Origin: Dryocola sp. LX212 | GTDB taxonomy: Bacteria; Pseudomonadota; Gammaproteobacteria; Enterobacterales; Enterobacteriaceae | Direction: 5' to 3' | Assembly: GCA_041504365.1 (NCBI GenBank) | Contig: CP167917.1 | Location: forward strand, 992,001-1,056,000 | Length of the DNA stretch: 64,000 nt | Made by a program: the position numbers and the translations under genes | The notes under the pieces: generated by a model | Told to the model about the DNA's origin: nothing | The model's input: the letters and a program-made list of their open reading frames with translations, nothing else | Databases searched by the model: none | Part shown: positions 56,554 through 64,000 of the stretch, in pieces | Layout of the letters: each line of letters starts with the position of its first letter | Position numbering within the stretch: position 1 is the first letter of the stretch

Positions 56554-57231
56554 ATGAAACCAGCATTGGCCATTCTTACCATCGGTGTAGTTCCCGTCAG
56601 TGAAATTCTGCCGCTATTAACCGAACATATATCTGCCGATCAAATTAAACATGTCACCCTGTTGGGGAAGATGTCCCGTGAGGAAGTGCTGCTCGATTAT
56701 GGCACCGATCCGGGGGAGGATGAACTCCACGCGCTGCTTGCCGATCAGACAATTATTAACATCAGCAAGCCGAAGATCGAGCTGGCGCTACAGGGTATTC
56801 TCAAGATGCTGGATAAGCAGGATTACGATGTTATTTTGCTGATGAGCTCGGAGCGCTTCAGCGGGCTGAATGTGAAGAACAGCATGCTGCTGGAGCCTGA
56901 ACGGATTATTCCACCGCTGATTAATTCCATTGTTGATGGGCATCAGGTGGGGATTATTCTGCCCATTCCCGAGCTGCTGGCCTCTCAGCATAAAAAATGG
57001 CAGCTACTGGCTAAACCCCCGCTGTTTTCGCTGGCGAATCCGGTACACGGTACGGAGGATGATTTGATCTTAGCTGGTAATAAGCTGCTGGCCGGAGGTG
57101 CCGATGTGCTGGTACTCGACTGCCTGGGCTACCATCAAAAGCATCGCGATCTGCTGCAAAAAGCTCTTGATGTGCCGGTAATATTATCGAACGTGCTGTT
57201 AGCGCGACTTGCCTCAGAGCTGCTTGCCTGA
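56554..57231 (+). CDS. aroM: AroM family protein
   Basis: 225 residues, the E. coli length. N-terminus LAILTIGVVPVSEILPLLTE and C-terminal LVLDCLGYHQKHRDLLQKALDVPVILSNVLLARLASELL match AroM. A Rossmann-like Asp/Glu-racemase-type architecture has been suggested, but no activity is known. The 279-base gap before it may contain its own promoter; GGAG precedes the ATG at a longer than usual distance. In E. coli it is expressed with aroL under TyrR. Confidence 0.94.
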   Translation: MKPALAILTIGVVPVSEILPLLTEHISADQIKHVTLLGKMSREEVLLDYGTDPGEDELHALLADQTIINISKPKIELALQGILKMLDKQDYDVILLMSSERFSGLNVKNSMLLEPERIIPPLINSIVDGHQVGIILPIPELLASQHKKWQLLAKPPLFSLANPVHGTEDDLILAGNKLLAGGADVLVLDCLGYHQKHRDLLQKALDVPVILSNVLLARLASELLA

Positions 57232-57299
57232 CGGGGAATAACAATTTGCGTGACAGCCTCTCAGGTTGCCCTCTATATTGTTTTTTTGAATCATTTTAA

Positions 57300-57605
<306 letters not shown>

Positions 57606-57612
57606 ATAATGA

Positions 57613-57640
57613 TGGCGGGCCAGCATTGCGCTACCCGCCA
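57613..57640. terminator. Hairpin between ppnP and rdgC
   Basis: TGGCGGG ... CCCGCCA is a 7-base perfect stem around a 14-base loop, then CCTTCGTTTT. Between convergent genes; moderate as a terminator. Confidence 0.5.
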
Positions 57641-57648
57641 CCTTCGTT

Positions 57649-58560
57649 TTACTTCTGAGCTTCCCCGCCCAGCGCTTCTACCAGATTTTTGATCAGTGCG
57701 GCCAGTTCGCCGGTCATCAGAATAAAATCGGCGTCAAAACGAGCGCCAAAATCTTCGCGGTCGATATCTTCATTCTGGTCACGCAGCGTATCGGCGAACT
57801 TAAGACGCTTAATAGAACCATCGTCTGCGACAACCAGCTGGATACGCTCCTGCCAGTCCAGCGCCAGTTTGGTGACCACTTTCCCGGCTTCGATGTGGGT
57901 GGCGATTTCGTCGCACACCAGATCCTGCTGCTTACAGCGGATCACGCCGCCGCCTTCGAGGATCGCTTTCAGCTCAGCTTCGTCCATCAGCGCAAAACCG
58001 GCTGGCAGATCGCCCGAACGCACCCACTCGGTCAGCGTCAGTTCGATAGGGGTTTCCAGCGCCAGCGGCACGACGGGCAGTGAACCCAGGCTTTTACGCA
58101 GCAGAGCGAGCGTATCTTCCGCTTTCTTGGCGCTGGCGCAGTCCACCATGATCAGCCCGTTGACGGTGTCGATCCACATCATGGTCTGGCTGAAACGGCT
58201 GAACGCGCGCGGCAGCAGGGAGTGCAGCACTTCATCCTTCAGGGAATCTTTCTCTGTTTTCTTCAGCTTGCGGCCCTGGTCCGCTTCCAGCTTGCTGATT
58301 TTCGCTTCCAGCGCCTGCTTGATGACCGGCGACGGCAGAATTTTTTCTTCTTTACGGGCGCAAATCACAATCTGCCCGTTATTGGCGTGGGTTAATGCAT
58401 CACTGTGCGAGCCCATCGGTGGCACCCAGCCGGTTTTTGCCATATCCTGGCTACCGCAGGGGCTGAACGTGAAGGCGGCCAACTGTTTTTCCATCTCATC
58501 CGCGCTAAGCGTGATGTCGCGGCTTAAACGGTAAACCATTAAATTTTTGAACCACAGCAT
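57649..58560 (-). CDS. rdgC: RdgC, recombination-associated DNA-binding protein
   Basis: 303 residues, the E. coli length. Starts [18 protein letters not shown], and conserved blocks include [21 protein letters not shown] and [22 protein letters not shown]. RdgC forms a ring-like dimer that binds double-stranded DNA and restrains RecA. Divergent from mak; the 126-base gap holds both promoters. Confidence 0.96.
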   Translation of the reverse strand: MLWFKNLMVYRLSRDITLSADEMEKQLAAFTFSPCGSQDMAKTGWVPPMGSHSDALTHANNGQIVICARKEEKILPSPVIKQALEAKISKLEADQGRKLKKTEKDSLKDEVLHSLLPRAFSRFSQTMMWIDTVNGLIMVDCASAKKAEDTLALLRKSLGSLPVVPLALETPIELTLTEWVRSGDLPAGFALMDEAELKAILEGGGVIRCKQQDLVCDEIATHIEAGKVVTKLALDWQERIQLVVADDGSIKRLKFADTLRDQNEDIDREDFGARFDADFILMTGELAALIKNLVEALGGEAQK

Positions 58561-58686
58561 GATTTTTTCCCGGTCAGGTCAGTGAAACGCAGCGGGCATG
58601 ATAGCGAATCAGCCGCTACGTTTCATTGCCTTTACGGCCCCCGACTTCTACTCTATTGATAACGCTCATCAAATGAGGAAATTTCA

Positions 58687-59598
58687 GTGCGTATAGGTAT
58701 CGATTTAGGCGGCACCAAAACGGAAGTGATTGCGCTGGGGGATGCGGGCGAGCAGCTTTTTCGCCACCGCCTGCCGACGCCAAAAGATGATTATCAGCAA
58801 ACCATCGCCACCATTGTTGAGCTGGTGCGCCTGGCAGAGGAGGCCACAGGGCAGCGCGGTACGGTCGGCCTGGGGATCCCTGGATCGATCTCGCCTTATA
58901 CCCGCGTGGTGAAGAACGCTAACTCAACCTGGCTTAACGGCCAGCCGTTCGATAAGGACCTGTCGGATGCTCTAAAGCGGGAAGTCCGCCTGGCGAATGA
59001 CGCCAACTGTCTCGCCGTTTCCGAAGCGACAGACGGCGCGGCGGCAGGGGCCGGCATTGTGTTTGCGGTGATTATCGGCACAGGCTGCGGCTCGGGCATT
59101 GCCATCAACGGGCGCAGCCTGATCGGCGGTAACGGTACGGCGGGAGAGTGGGGCCATAACCCGCTGCCGTGGATGGATGAAGATGAGTTGCGCCATCGCG
59201 AAGAGGTGCCGTGCTACTGCGGGAAGCAGGGCTGCATCGAAACCTTTATTTCCGGTACCGGCTTCGCGACCGATTACCAGCGTCTTAGCGGCACAAAGCT
59301 TAAGGGCAACGAGATTATGCATCTTGCTGAACAGCAGGATCCGGTGGCGGAGCTGGCTATCAGCCGCTACGAAATGCGCCTGGCAAAATCGCTGGCGCAT
59401 ATTGTGAATGTCCTCGACCCGGACGTTATCGTGCTGGGCGGCGGGATGAGCAACGTGGAGCGCTTGTATAAAACGGTGCCGCAGCTGGTAAAGCCGTGGG
59501 TGTTCGGTGGCGAGTTCGAAACGCCGATCCGCAAAGCGGTTCACGGCGATTCCAGCGGCGTACGCGGCGCGGCCTGGCTGTGGCCCACAGAGAAGTAA
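58687..59598 (+). CDS. mak: Mak fructokinase (ROK family)
   Basis: 303 residues from a GTG start ([21 protein letters not shown]), as in E. coli. ROK kinase: ATP-binding DLGGTKT, catalytic Asp in [25 protein letters not shown], and zinc motif with the Cys-rich [15 protein letters not shown]. Phosphorylates fructose or mannose in the cytoplasm. In E. coli K-12 araJ lies between mak and sbcC; here only a BIME separates them. Confidence 0.95.
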   Translation: MRIGIDLGGTKTEVIALGDAGEQLFRHRLPTPKDDYQQTIATIVELVRLAEEATGQRGTVGLGIPGSISPYTRVVKNANSTWLNGQPFDKDLSDALKREVRLANDANCLAVSEATDGAAAGAGIVFAVIIGTGCGSGIAINGRSLIGGNGTAGEWGHNPLPWMDEDELRHREEVPCYCGKQGCIETFISGTGFATDYQRLSGTKLKGNEIMHLAEQQDPVAELAISRYEMRLAKSLAHIVNVLDPDVIVLGGGMSNVERLYKTVPQLVKPWVFGGEFETPIRKAVHGDSSGVRGAAWLWPTEK

Positions 59599-59609
59599 CA
59601 AGCGATCGG

Positions 59610-59700
59610 CGGTGGATGACGCTGCCGCTTATCCACCCTACAGCTTCCTGCCCCTATGCGAGGCGTTCGTAGGTCGGGAGCGCAGCGTCATCCGACATTG
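59610..59700. repeat. BIME between mak and sbcC
   Basis: GTGGATGACGCTGCCGCTTATCCACC and, inverted, GTAGGTCGGGAGCGCAGCGTCATCCGAC form a REP pair between convergent genes. TATCCACCCTACA at 59630-59642 is the sequence named by the guide of the IS110 bridge-RNA-like locus and is uninterrupted. Confidence 0.88.
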
Positions 59701-59705
59701 TCAGA

Positions 59706-62700
59706 TCATCCTACGGAAAACGCCTTCGCTAACCGGCTTACCCCTAAGCCGTTAATCTTCTTCACTTGAATCTGCACCGGGATACGCTCTTTCATCGCCT
59801 CTACGTGGCTGATGACGCCTATCGTTTTGCCGCTGGCGTTCAGCGTATCCAGCGCGTCCAGTGCCGTGTCCAGCGTCTCTGCATCCAGCGTGCCGAAGCC
59901 TTCGTCCAGGAACAGCGAGTCGATGCGGGTTTTGTGACTGACCAGATCCGAAAGCGCCAGCGCAAGGGCCAGGCTGACCAGGAAGCTTTCACCGCCGGAG
60001 AGGGTGCGGGTGTCGCGCACCGCGTCCGCCTGCCAGGTATCGACAACCTGCAGCTCCAGCGCCTCGCTGTCTTTGCGCTGTAAAAGATAGCGCCCGTGAA
60101 GACGGTTGAGCTGGTTATTCGCCAGCCATACCAGGTTATCCAGCGTCAGCCCCTGGGCAAACTTGCGGAATTTATCCCCTTCTTTAGAGCCGATCAGCGC
60201 GTTGAGATAGCCCCAGTCTTCGGCCTGTTCTTCACACGCCTTTATCTCGGTCATCAGCGCCTGCTGGCGAACACGGTTTTCCGCATCATGACGCAGCTGC
60301 TGCTGGATCTGCCCCTGCTGGGTAGTGTTATCCCGCAGCCGTTGAGTCAGCTCCGCGATCTGCTGTTGAAGCAGCGGCAACTCCGCATCCGCTGCCAGCT
60401 GCTCCGGGCGGGCCAGCTGATGCTGTGCCAGCGCGGTTTCAGCCTGCTGGCACAGAACGCTCTGCTGCTGCTGCTGACGTTCAAGCTGCAATTTAAGCTG
60501 CTCCAGTTCGGTTCGCTGCGTGTCGTCCAGCAGGGCGTTCTGAAAATCTGTTTCGTCGCCGAACGGGCTGGCGGCCAGCCCGGCGTTAAACTGCTCTCTG
60601 GCGCTGAGCAGATCGGCTTCGCCCCGTTTACTTTGTTCCTGCAGCAGCCTGAGCTGCCCGTCCAGGGTACTGCATTCATTGTGCAGCGCCTGCCAGCTAT
60701 TCAGCGCTTCGGTCCGTTCGCTTTCCGCCAGCTCGGGCGGCGCCGATCCCTCATCGGCTACCGTCGCCAGCAGGTTTTCCAGCGTGGCGAGCTGCAGCCG
60801 GAGCTGCGGAAGCTTCTCACTGTGCTGCTGCCAGAGTTGCGACTCCTGTTGACGCGCCGCCAGCCAGGCCTGCTCTTCGCCAGCTGCGGGCTGGGTGAGG
60901 CCAACCTGCTCCAGCGCCGCACGCAAACCCTCGCGCTGGCTGGCTAATTCCTCTGCCGCACGATCGTAATGCTGCCTGTCTTTTTGCAGCTGTTCTTCCA
61001 GCGCCAGACGTTCATGCAGCTGGCGAAGCTGCTGTTCGCGCAGCTCCTGCTCTTCCAGCCAGCCACCGATGTCATCCTGCGGCGTGAGGGATATTTGCAA
61101 CCCGGCGCAGCGCTGCTGCCAGCGGGCGGCAGTCACCGTATTCTCTTCCGCCAGCGTGGCCTGGGCTGCAACCAGCTTTTCTCGCTGCTGCCGCTGGCTG
61201 TCCAGCTGGCCCTTCAGGGCAAAACCTTGTTCCCTGAGCTTTTCAACCTCGAGTTTTAAAACAGCGAGGCGCTGCTGCTTTTCACCCGGCTGAATAGCCT
61301 GATAGGCGGTAACTGCGGGATGCTGAGTGGAACCACATAAAGGGCACGGCGAGTCCGGCTGCAAACGCGAGCGCTCTGCTTCCAGGCTCTGGATAATTCT
61401 TTCCTGCTCGACCAGTTTTTCCAGATCGCTTTCGTGCTGGCGTTTGTCCTTGTACTGCTGACGCTTTTTGGTCAGCTCCGAGTCTTTTTCGGCAATCTGC
61501 TTATCCAGCTCGTCCAGCTCCCGCTTCTGCTCTGCGCGGCGCTTTTCCAGCGCGGCAAACTGAGGCTGAAGCGCGGCAAGCTGCTGGCGGTCCGCACGCT
61601 GGCTGGTGAGCTGTTGTAAATGAGCGCTCACTTCTTCCCGACTGAGGGTTAAGCCAGCTTCAGGGAAGGCAGCGAGTTTTTGCTGGCCGGCCTGCATCGC
61701 CTGCTGCAGCTGTGCGATCTGCTTTTCATCTCTGGCCTGCTGCGCAAAGGCCATGCGCCAGCCTGCAATCTCTGCTCCCCACAGGCGATAGCGATCGTGC
61801 GCGGCCAGCCACTCCTGCACCTGCTGACTTTCGGCCTGCAACGTTTGCGCGTTTTGCGCGGCGAGCAGCCGGGTTTGCTGGCGGCGTGTGGTGCTGTGCT
61901 GTAAGCGAGCATTCACATTCGCGGCCTGTGCGAGGACGACCTGCTGCGCCTGCTGGCGCTCCTGCAGGCGCTGCCAGTGCGGGCGGAGTTTTTCAGCGGG
62001 CAGCGAGCGGGTCAGTTTTTCAAGGCGCGGCGTTGCCTCCTGTAAGGCTTTATTCGCCGTCTCCAGCGCCTGTTTAGTCCGCTGCTGGTCGCCGTTCAGC
62101 TGCGCAAACTGGCTCAGCCACTGCTGGAACTGCGTGAGCTGACGCTGTTCATCCAGCAGGTTTTTTTCGGCAAGAGTGAGCGCCTGCAAACTCTCTGTGA
62201 GCTGCTGCTGCTGTTCTTCGCTGAGCAGCGCCACGCCCGCGGCCTGGGCGTGGAGATTTTCCAGGCGGCTTTTGATTTGCTTATGGTTTTCAAACACGGC
62301 GGCAGAGACCGTGCCGTAAATCTCCGTGCCGGTCAGCTCTTCGAGCAGCGAGGCGCGGTCGTTCGCATCGGCGTTCAGGAACGCCGCAAACTGCCCCTGC
62401 GAAAGCATCATCGAACGGGTAAAACGGTCGTAATCCAGCCCGGTGAGCTTTGCTATCGCATCGAGTTTATCTTTGATTTTATCGGCAACGATTTTGCCCG
62501 TTTCGATTTCCGCCAGCTCCACGCGCGGAACCTGGAGATTGCCGTCCGCCGAGTTGCGCGCCCGGTTCTGGCTCCAGAACGCACGGTAGCCCACGCCTTT
62601 AACTTCGAATTCAACTTCTGCCAGACACTCGGCGGTATCCCGGGTCATCAGGTCGTTCTGCGACTGGGAAACCGTGCTGAGGCGCGGCGTTTTGTGGTAA

Positions 62701-62861
62701 AGCGCGAGGCAGATCGCATCCAGCAGCGTGGTTTTTCCCGCGCCGGTCGGGCCGGTTATCGCAAACAGCCCGTTGCTGGCGAACGGCTCCTGGGTAAAAT
62801 CGATTTTCCACTCGCCTTTCAGGGAGTTGAGGTTTTTTAAGCGCAGGCTGAGGATTTTCAT
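59706..62861 (-). CDS. sbcC: SbcC, ATPase subunit of SbcCD nuclease
   Basis: 1051 residues; E. coli SbcC is 1048. N-terminal Walker [21 protein letters not shown], two long coiled-coil arms rich in Gln/Leu/Arg, the zinc hook [12 protein letters not shown] in the middle, and C-terminal ABC signature [16 protein letters not shown] with Walker [17 protein letters not shown]. An SMC-like protein that works with SbcD to cut hairpins and protein-blocked ends. Overlaps sbcD as ATGA. Convergent with mak. Confidence 0.97.
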   Translation of the reverse strand: MKILSLRLKNLNSLKGEWKIDFTQEPFASNGLFAITGPTGAGKTTLLDAICLALYHKTPRLSTVSQSQNDLMTRDTAECLAEVEFEVKGVGYRAFWSQNRARNSADGNLQVPRVELAEIETGKIVADKIKDKLDAIAKLTGLDYDRFTRSMMLSQGQFAAFLNADANDRASLLEELTGTEIYGTVSAAVFENHKQIKSRLENLHAQAAGVALLSEEQQQQLTESLQALTLAEKNLLDEQRQLTQFQQWLSQFAQLNGDQQRTKQALETANKALQEATPRLEKLTRSLPAEKLRPHWQRLQERQQAQQVVLAQAANVNARLQHSTTRRQQTRLLAAQNAQTLQAESQQVQEWLAAHDRYRLWGAEIAGWRMAFAQQARDEKQIAQLQQAMQAGQQKLAAFPEAGLTLSREEVSAHLQQLTSQRADRQQLAALQPQFAALEKRRAEQKRELDELDKQIAEKDSELTKKRQQYKDKRQHESDLEKLVEQERIIQSLEAERSRLQPDSPCPLCGSTQHPAVTAYQAIQPGEKQQRLAVLKLEVEKLREQGFALKGQLDSQRQQREKLVAAQATLAEENTVTAARWQQRCAGLQISLTPQDDIGGWLEEQELREQQLRQLHERLALEEQLQKDRQHYDRAAEELASQREGLRAALEQVGLTQPAAGEEQAWLAARQQESQLWQQHSEKLPQLRLQLATLENLLATVADEGSAPPELAESERTEALNSWQALHNECSTLDGQLRLLQEQSKRGEADLLSAREQFNAGLAASPFGDETDFQNALLDDTQRTELEQLKLQLERQQQQQSVLCQQAETALAQHQLARPEQLAADAELPLLQQQIAELTQRLRDNTTQQGQIQQQLRHDAENRVRQQALMTEIKACEEQAEDWGYLNALIGSKEGDKFRKFAQGLTLDNLVWLANNQLNRLHGRYLLQRKDSEALELQVVDTWQADAVRDTRTLSGGESFLVSLALALALSDLVSHKTRIDSLFLDEGFGTLDAETLDTALDALDTLNASGKTIGVISHVEAMKERIPVQIQVKKINGLGVSRLAKAFSVG

Positions 62862-64000
62862 GCCGTTTCCTCCGCGTCATGCAGGTTGGATACTGTCTGA
62901 GCAAAAAGCGTTCGCAGGCGCTGTCCTCGCTCTTCGCTCGTCTCTTCCTGCGCCAGGCGGCGTTCAAAAACTTCTTCCACGGTCAGCTCGCTCAGGGTTT
63001 CTTTATGCTGATTCGCAATCACGCGCTCGCGCTGTTCCCGGCTGCGGCGCAGTAGTACAACTTCTACCGGCAGGTGGTCGGTTAGCTGCTGGATATGGCG
63101 CTGGGAGTCGTGAAGGTATTCATCGGTGGCGATTTCGATATCCAGCCAGACCTTCGGCTCGGCAGGCGCATCCCGCCACTGTTCCAGCTGCCGTTCAATT
63201 TCGGTAAGAGAGCCTTTGATTACCGCCAGAGGCTGGCAGACCGGGACCGGCAGAGCGGTGACTTCATGCAGCGCACCGTCCGCAAACTCCACCAGATAAA
63301 CGCTTTTCGCTTTGCCGGTTTCATCAAAACTCAGCGGGATAGGCGAGCCGCTGTAGCGAATGTGCTCCGTGCCGCCAATCAGCTGCGCGCGATGTATGTG
63401 GCCAAGGGCAATATAGTCGGCGGGCGGGAAGTTCTGCGCCGGGAAGGCGTCCAGCGTACCAATGTAGATGTCGCGCACCGCGTCGGTTTTGGTGACGCCG
63501 ACGGTGGTCAGGTGCCCGGTGGCGATAATCGGCAGCTTCTGGTCGCCACGGGCGATCACGGCTGCGGAATGGCATTGCTGATAATGTTCTGTGATTGCTT
63601 CCATTAACGTGCGCTGTTTTTCATGCCCGCTCATGCCCGCCTGGCTACTCTGGATATCACGCGGGCGCAAAAATGGGATCGGACAGAGGATCGCGCCGGG
63701 CGTGCCATCCTTCTTTTTAAGGATCAGCGTTTGTTCGCTGCTGTCATGACGGGCGCTGGCGATAACGGTAGTGTTCAGGCAGGCCAGCAGCTCCCGGGAT
63801 TCATTGAGCGTGGCAACGGAGTCGTGGTTACCGGCAAGGACCACCAGCTGGCAGCCGGTGGCCTGGAGCTGAACGACAAAACGGTTGTAGAGTTCACGGG
63901 CGTAGCTCGGCGGCGAGCCGGTATCAAAAATATCTCCGGCGACGATTATCGCATCCACGCTCTGCTCAACCGCGGTGCTCAGCAGCCAGTCGAGAAAAGC
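62858..64000 (-). CDS. sbcD: SbcD, nuclease subunit of SbcCD, 5' end missing
   Basis: 380 codons are in the window and the frame stays open to the right edge ([20 protein letters not shown]). By comparison with E. coli SbcD (400), about 25 N-terminal residues are missing, including the first metal motif of the Mre11-type phosphoesterase. Remaining motifs: [33 protein letters not shown] and [13 protein letters not shown]. An Mn-dependent exo/endonuclease. Its stop overlaps the sbcC start by four bases. The upstream neighbour would be phoB in E. coli. Confidence 0.96.
   Translation of the reverse strand, partial: AFLDWLLSTAVEQSVDAIIVAGDIFDTGSPPSYARELYNRFVVQLQATGCQLVVLAGNHDSVATLNESRELLACLNTTVIASARHDSSEQTLILKKKDGTPGAILCPIPFLRPRDIQSSQAGMSGHEKQRTLMEAITEHYQQCHSAAVIARGDQKLPIIATGHLTTVGVTKTDAVRDIYIGTLDAFPAQNFPPADYIALGHIHRAQLIGGTEHIRYSGSPIPLSFDETGKAKSVYLVEFADGALHEVTALPVPVCQPLAVIKGSLTEIERQLEQWRDAPAEPKVWLDIEIATDEYLHDSQRHIQQLTDHLPVEVVLLRRSREQRERVIANQHKETLSELTVEEVFERRLAQEETSEERGQRLRTLFAQTVSNLHDAEETA

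Noticed and set aside
59766-62840. Several long frames opposite sbcC
   Set aside because: Gln/Leu-rich shadows of the coiled-coil coding sequence.

Overview
This window reads as chromosomal DNA of a member of the Enterobacteriaceae close to, but distinct from, Escherichia coli (Enterobacter/Kosakonia/Cedecea-like). Gene order follows the E. coli yafK-dinB-pepD-gpt-frsA-crl-phoE-proBA and ampH-sbmA-yaiW-yaiY-yaiZ-ddlA-iraP-phoA-psiF-dgcC-proC-yaiI-aroL-yaiA-aroM-ppnP-rdgC-mak-sbcC-sbcD backbones. Features absent from E. coli K-12 include a complete Na+-NQR operon. REP/BIME palindromes and one ERIC element sit between genes, as is usual in enterics. Assignments come from reading translations and remembered family sequences; no database search was run.

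Layout. 1-7.9 kb: the start of yafK/dpaA, then nqrABCDEF-nqrM and LexA-boxed dinB. 8-16 kb: pepD, gpt, ERIC, frsA, crl, phoE with Pho boxes, proBA. 16-18 kb: an AT-rich island with a Tlde1/DUF2778-type toxin, a membrane protein and an Hcp tube protein, an apparent orphan type VI secretion cargo module. 18-29 kb: a YdhS-like flavoprotein, a beta-carbonic anhydrase, an unknown membrane protein, an alpha/beta hydrolase, the paoABC aldehyde oxidoreductase without paoD, a YncE-like lipoprotein and a YjiN-like DUF445 protein. 29-34 kb: a Lac/cellobiose-type PTS (IIB-IIC-IIA) with a LamB-type porin and a divergent LacI-family regulator flanked by two palindromic operators. 34-49 kb: ampH, an LpxP-type acyltransferase, an isochorismatase-fold hydrolase, sbmA, an EmrAB-like pump with its MarR regulator, yaiW, yaiY, yaiZ, ddlA, an extensin-fold protein, an MdtG-like transporter, iraP and phoA. 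49-64 kb: psiF, dgcC, an IS110-family element, proC, two extra membrane genes, yaiI, a DUF2076 gene, aroL-yaiA, aroM, ppnP, rdgC, mak, sbcC and the truncated sbcD.

Themes. PhoB control is readable at phoE and phoA. RpoS-linked functions (crl, iraP, dgcC) and envelope functions (lpxP, ampH, sbmA, ddlA, emrAB) cluster. The most striking item is the IS110 element at 50847-52057. Its 5' non-coding end carries a bridge-RNA-like segment of about 175 nt whose target loop spells the REP sequence in which the element sits, and whose donor loop matches the element's own end junction. Another REP in the window (59630-59642) carries the same target and is empty.
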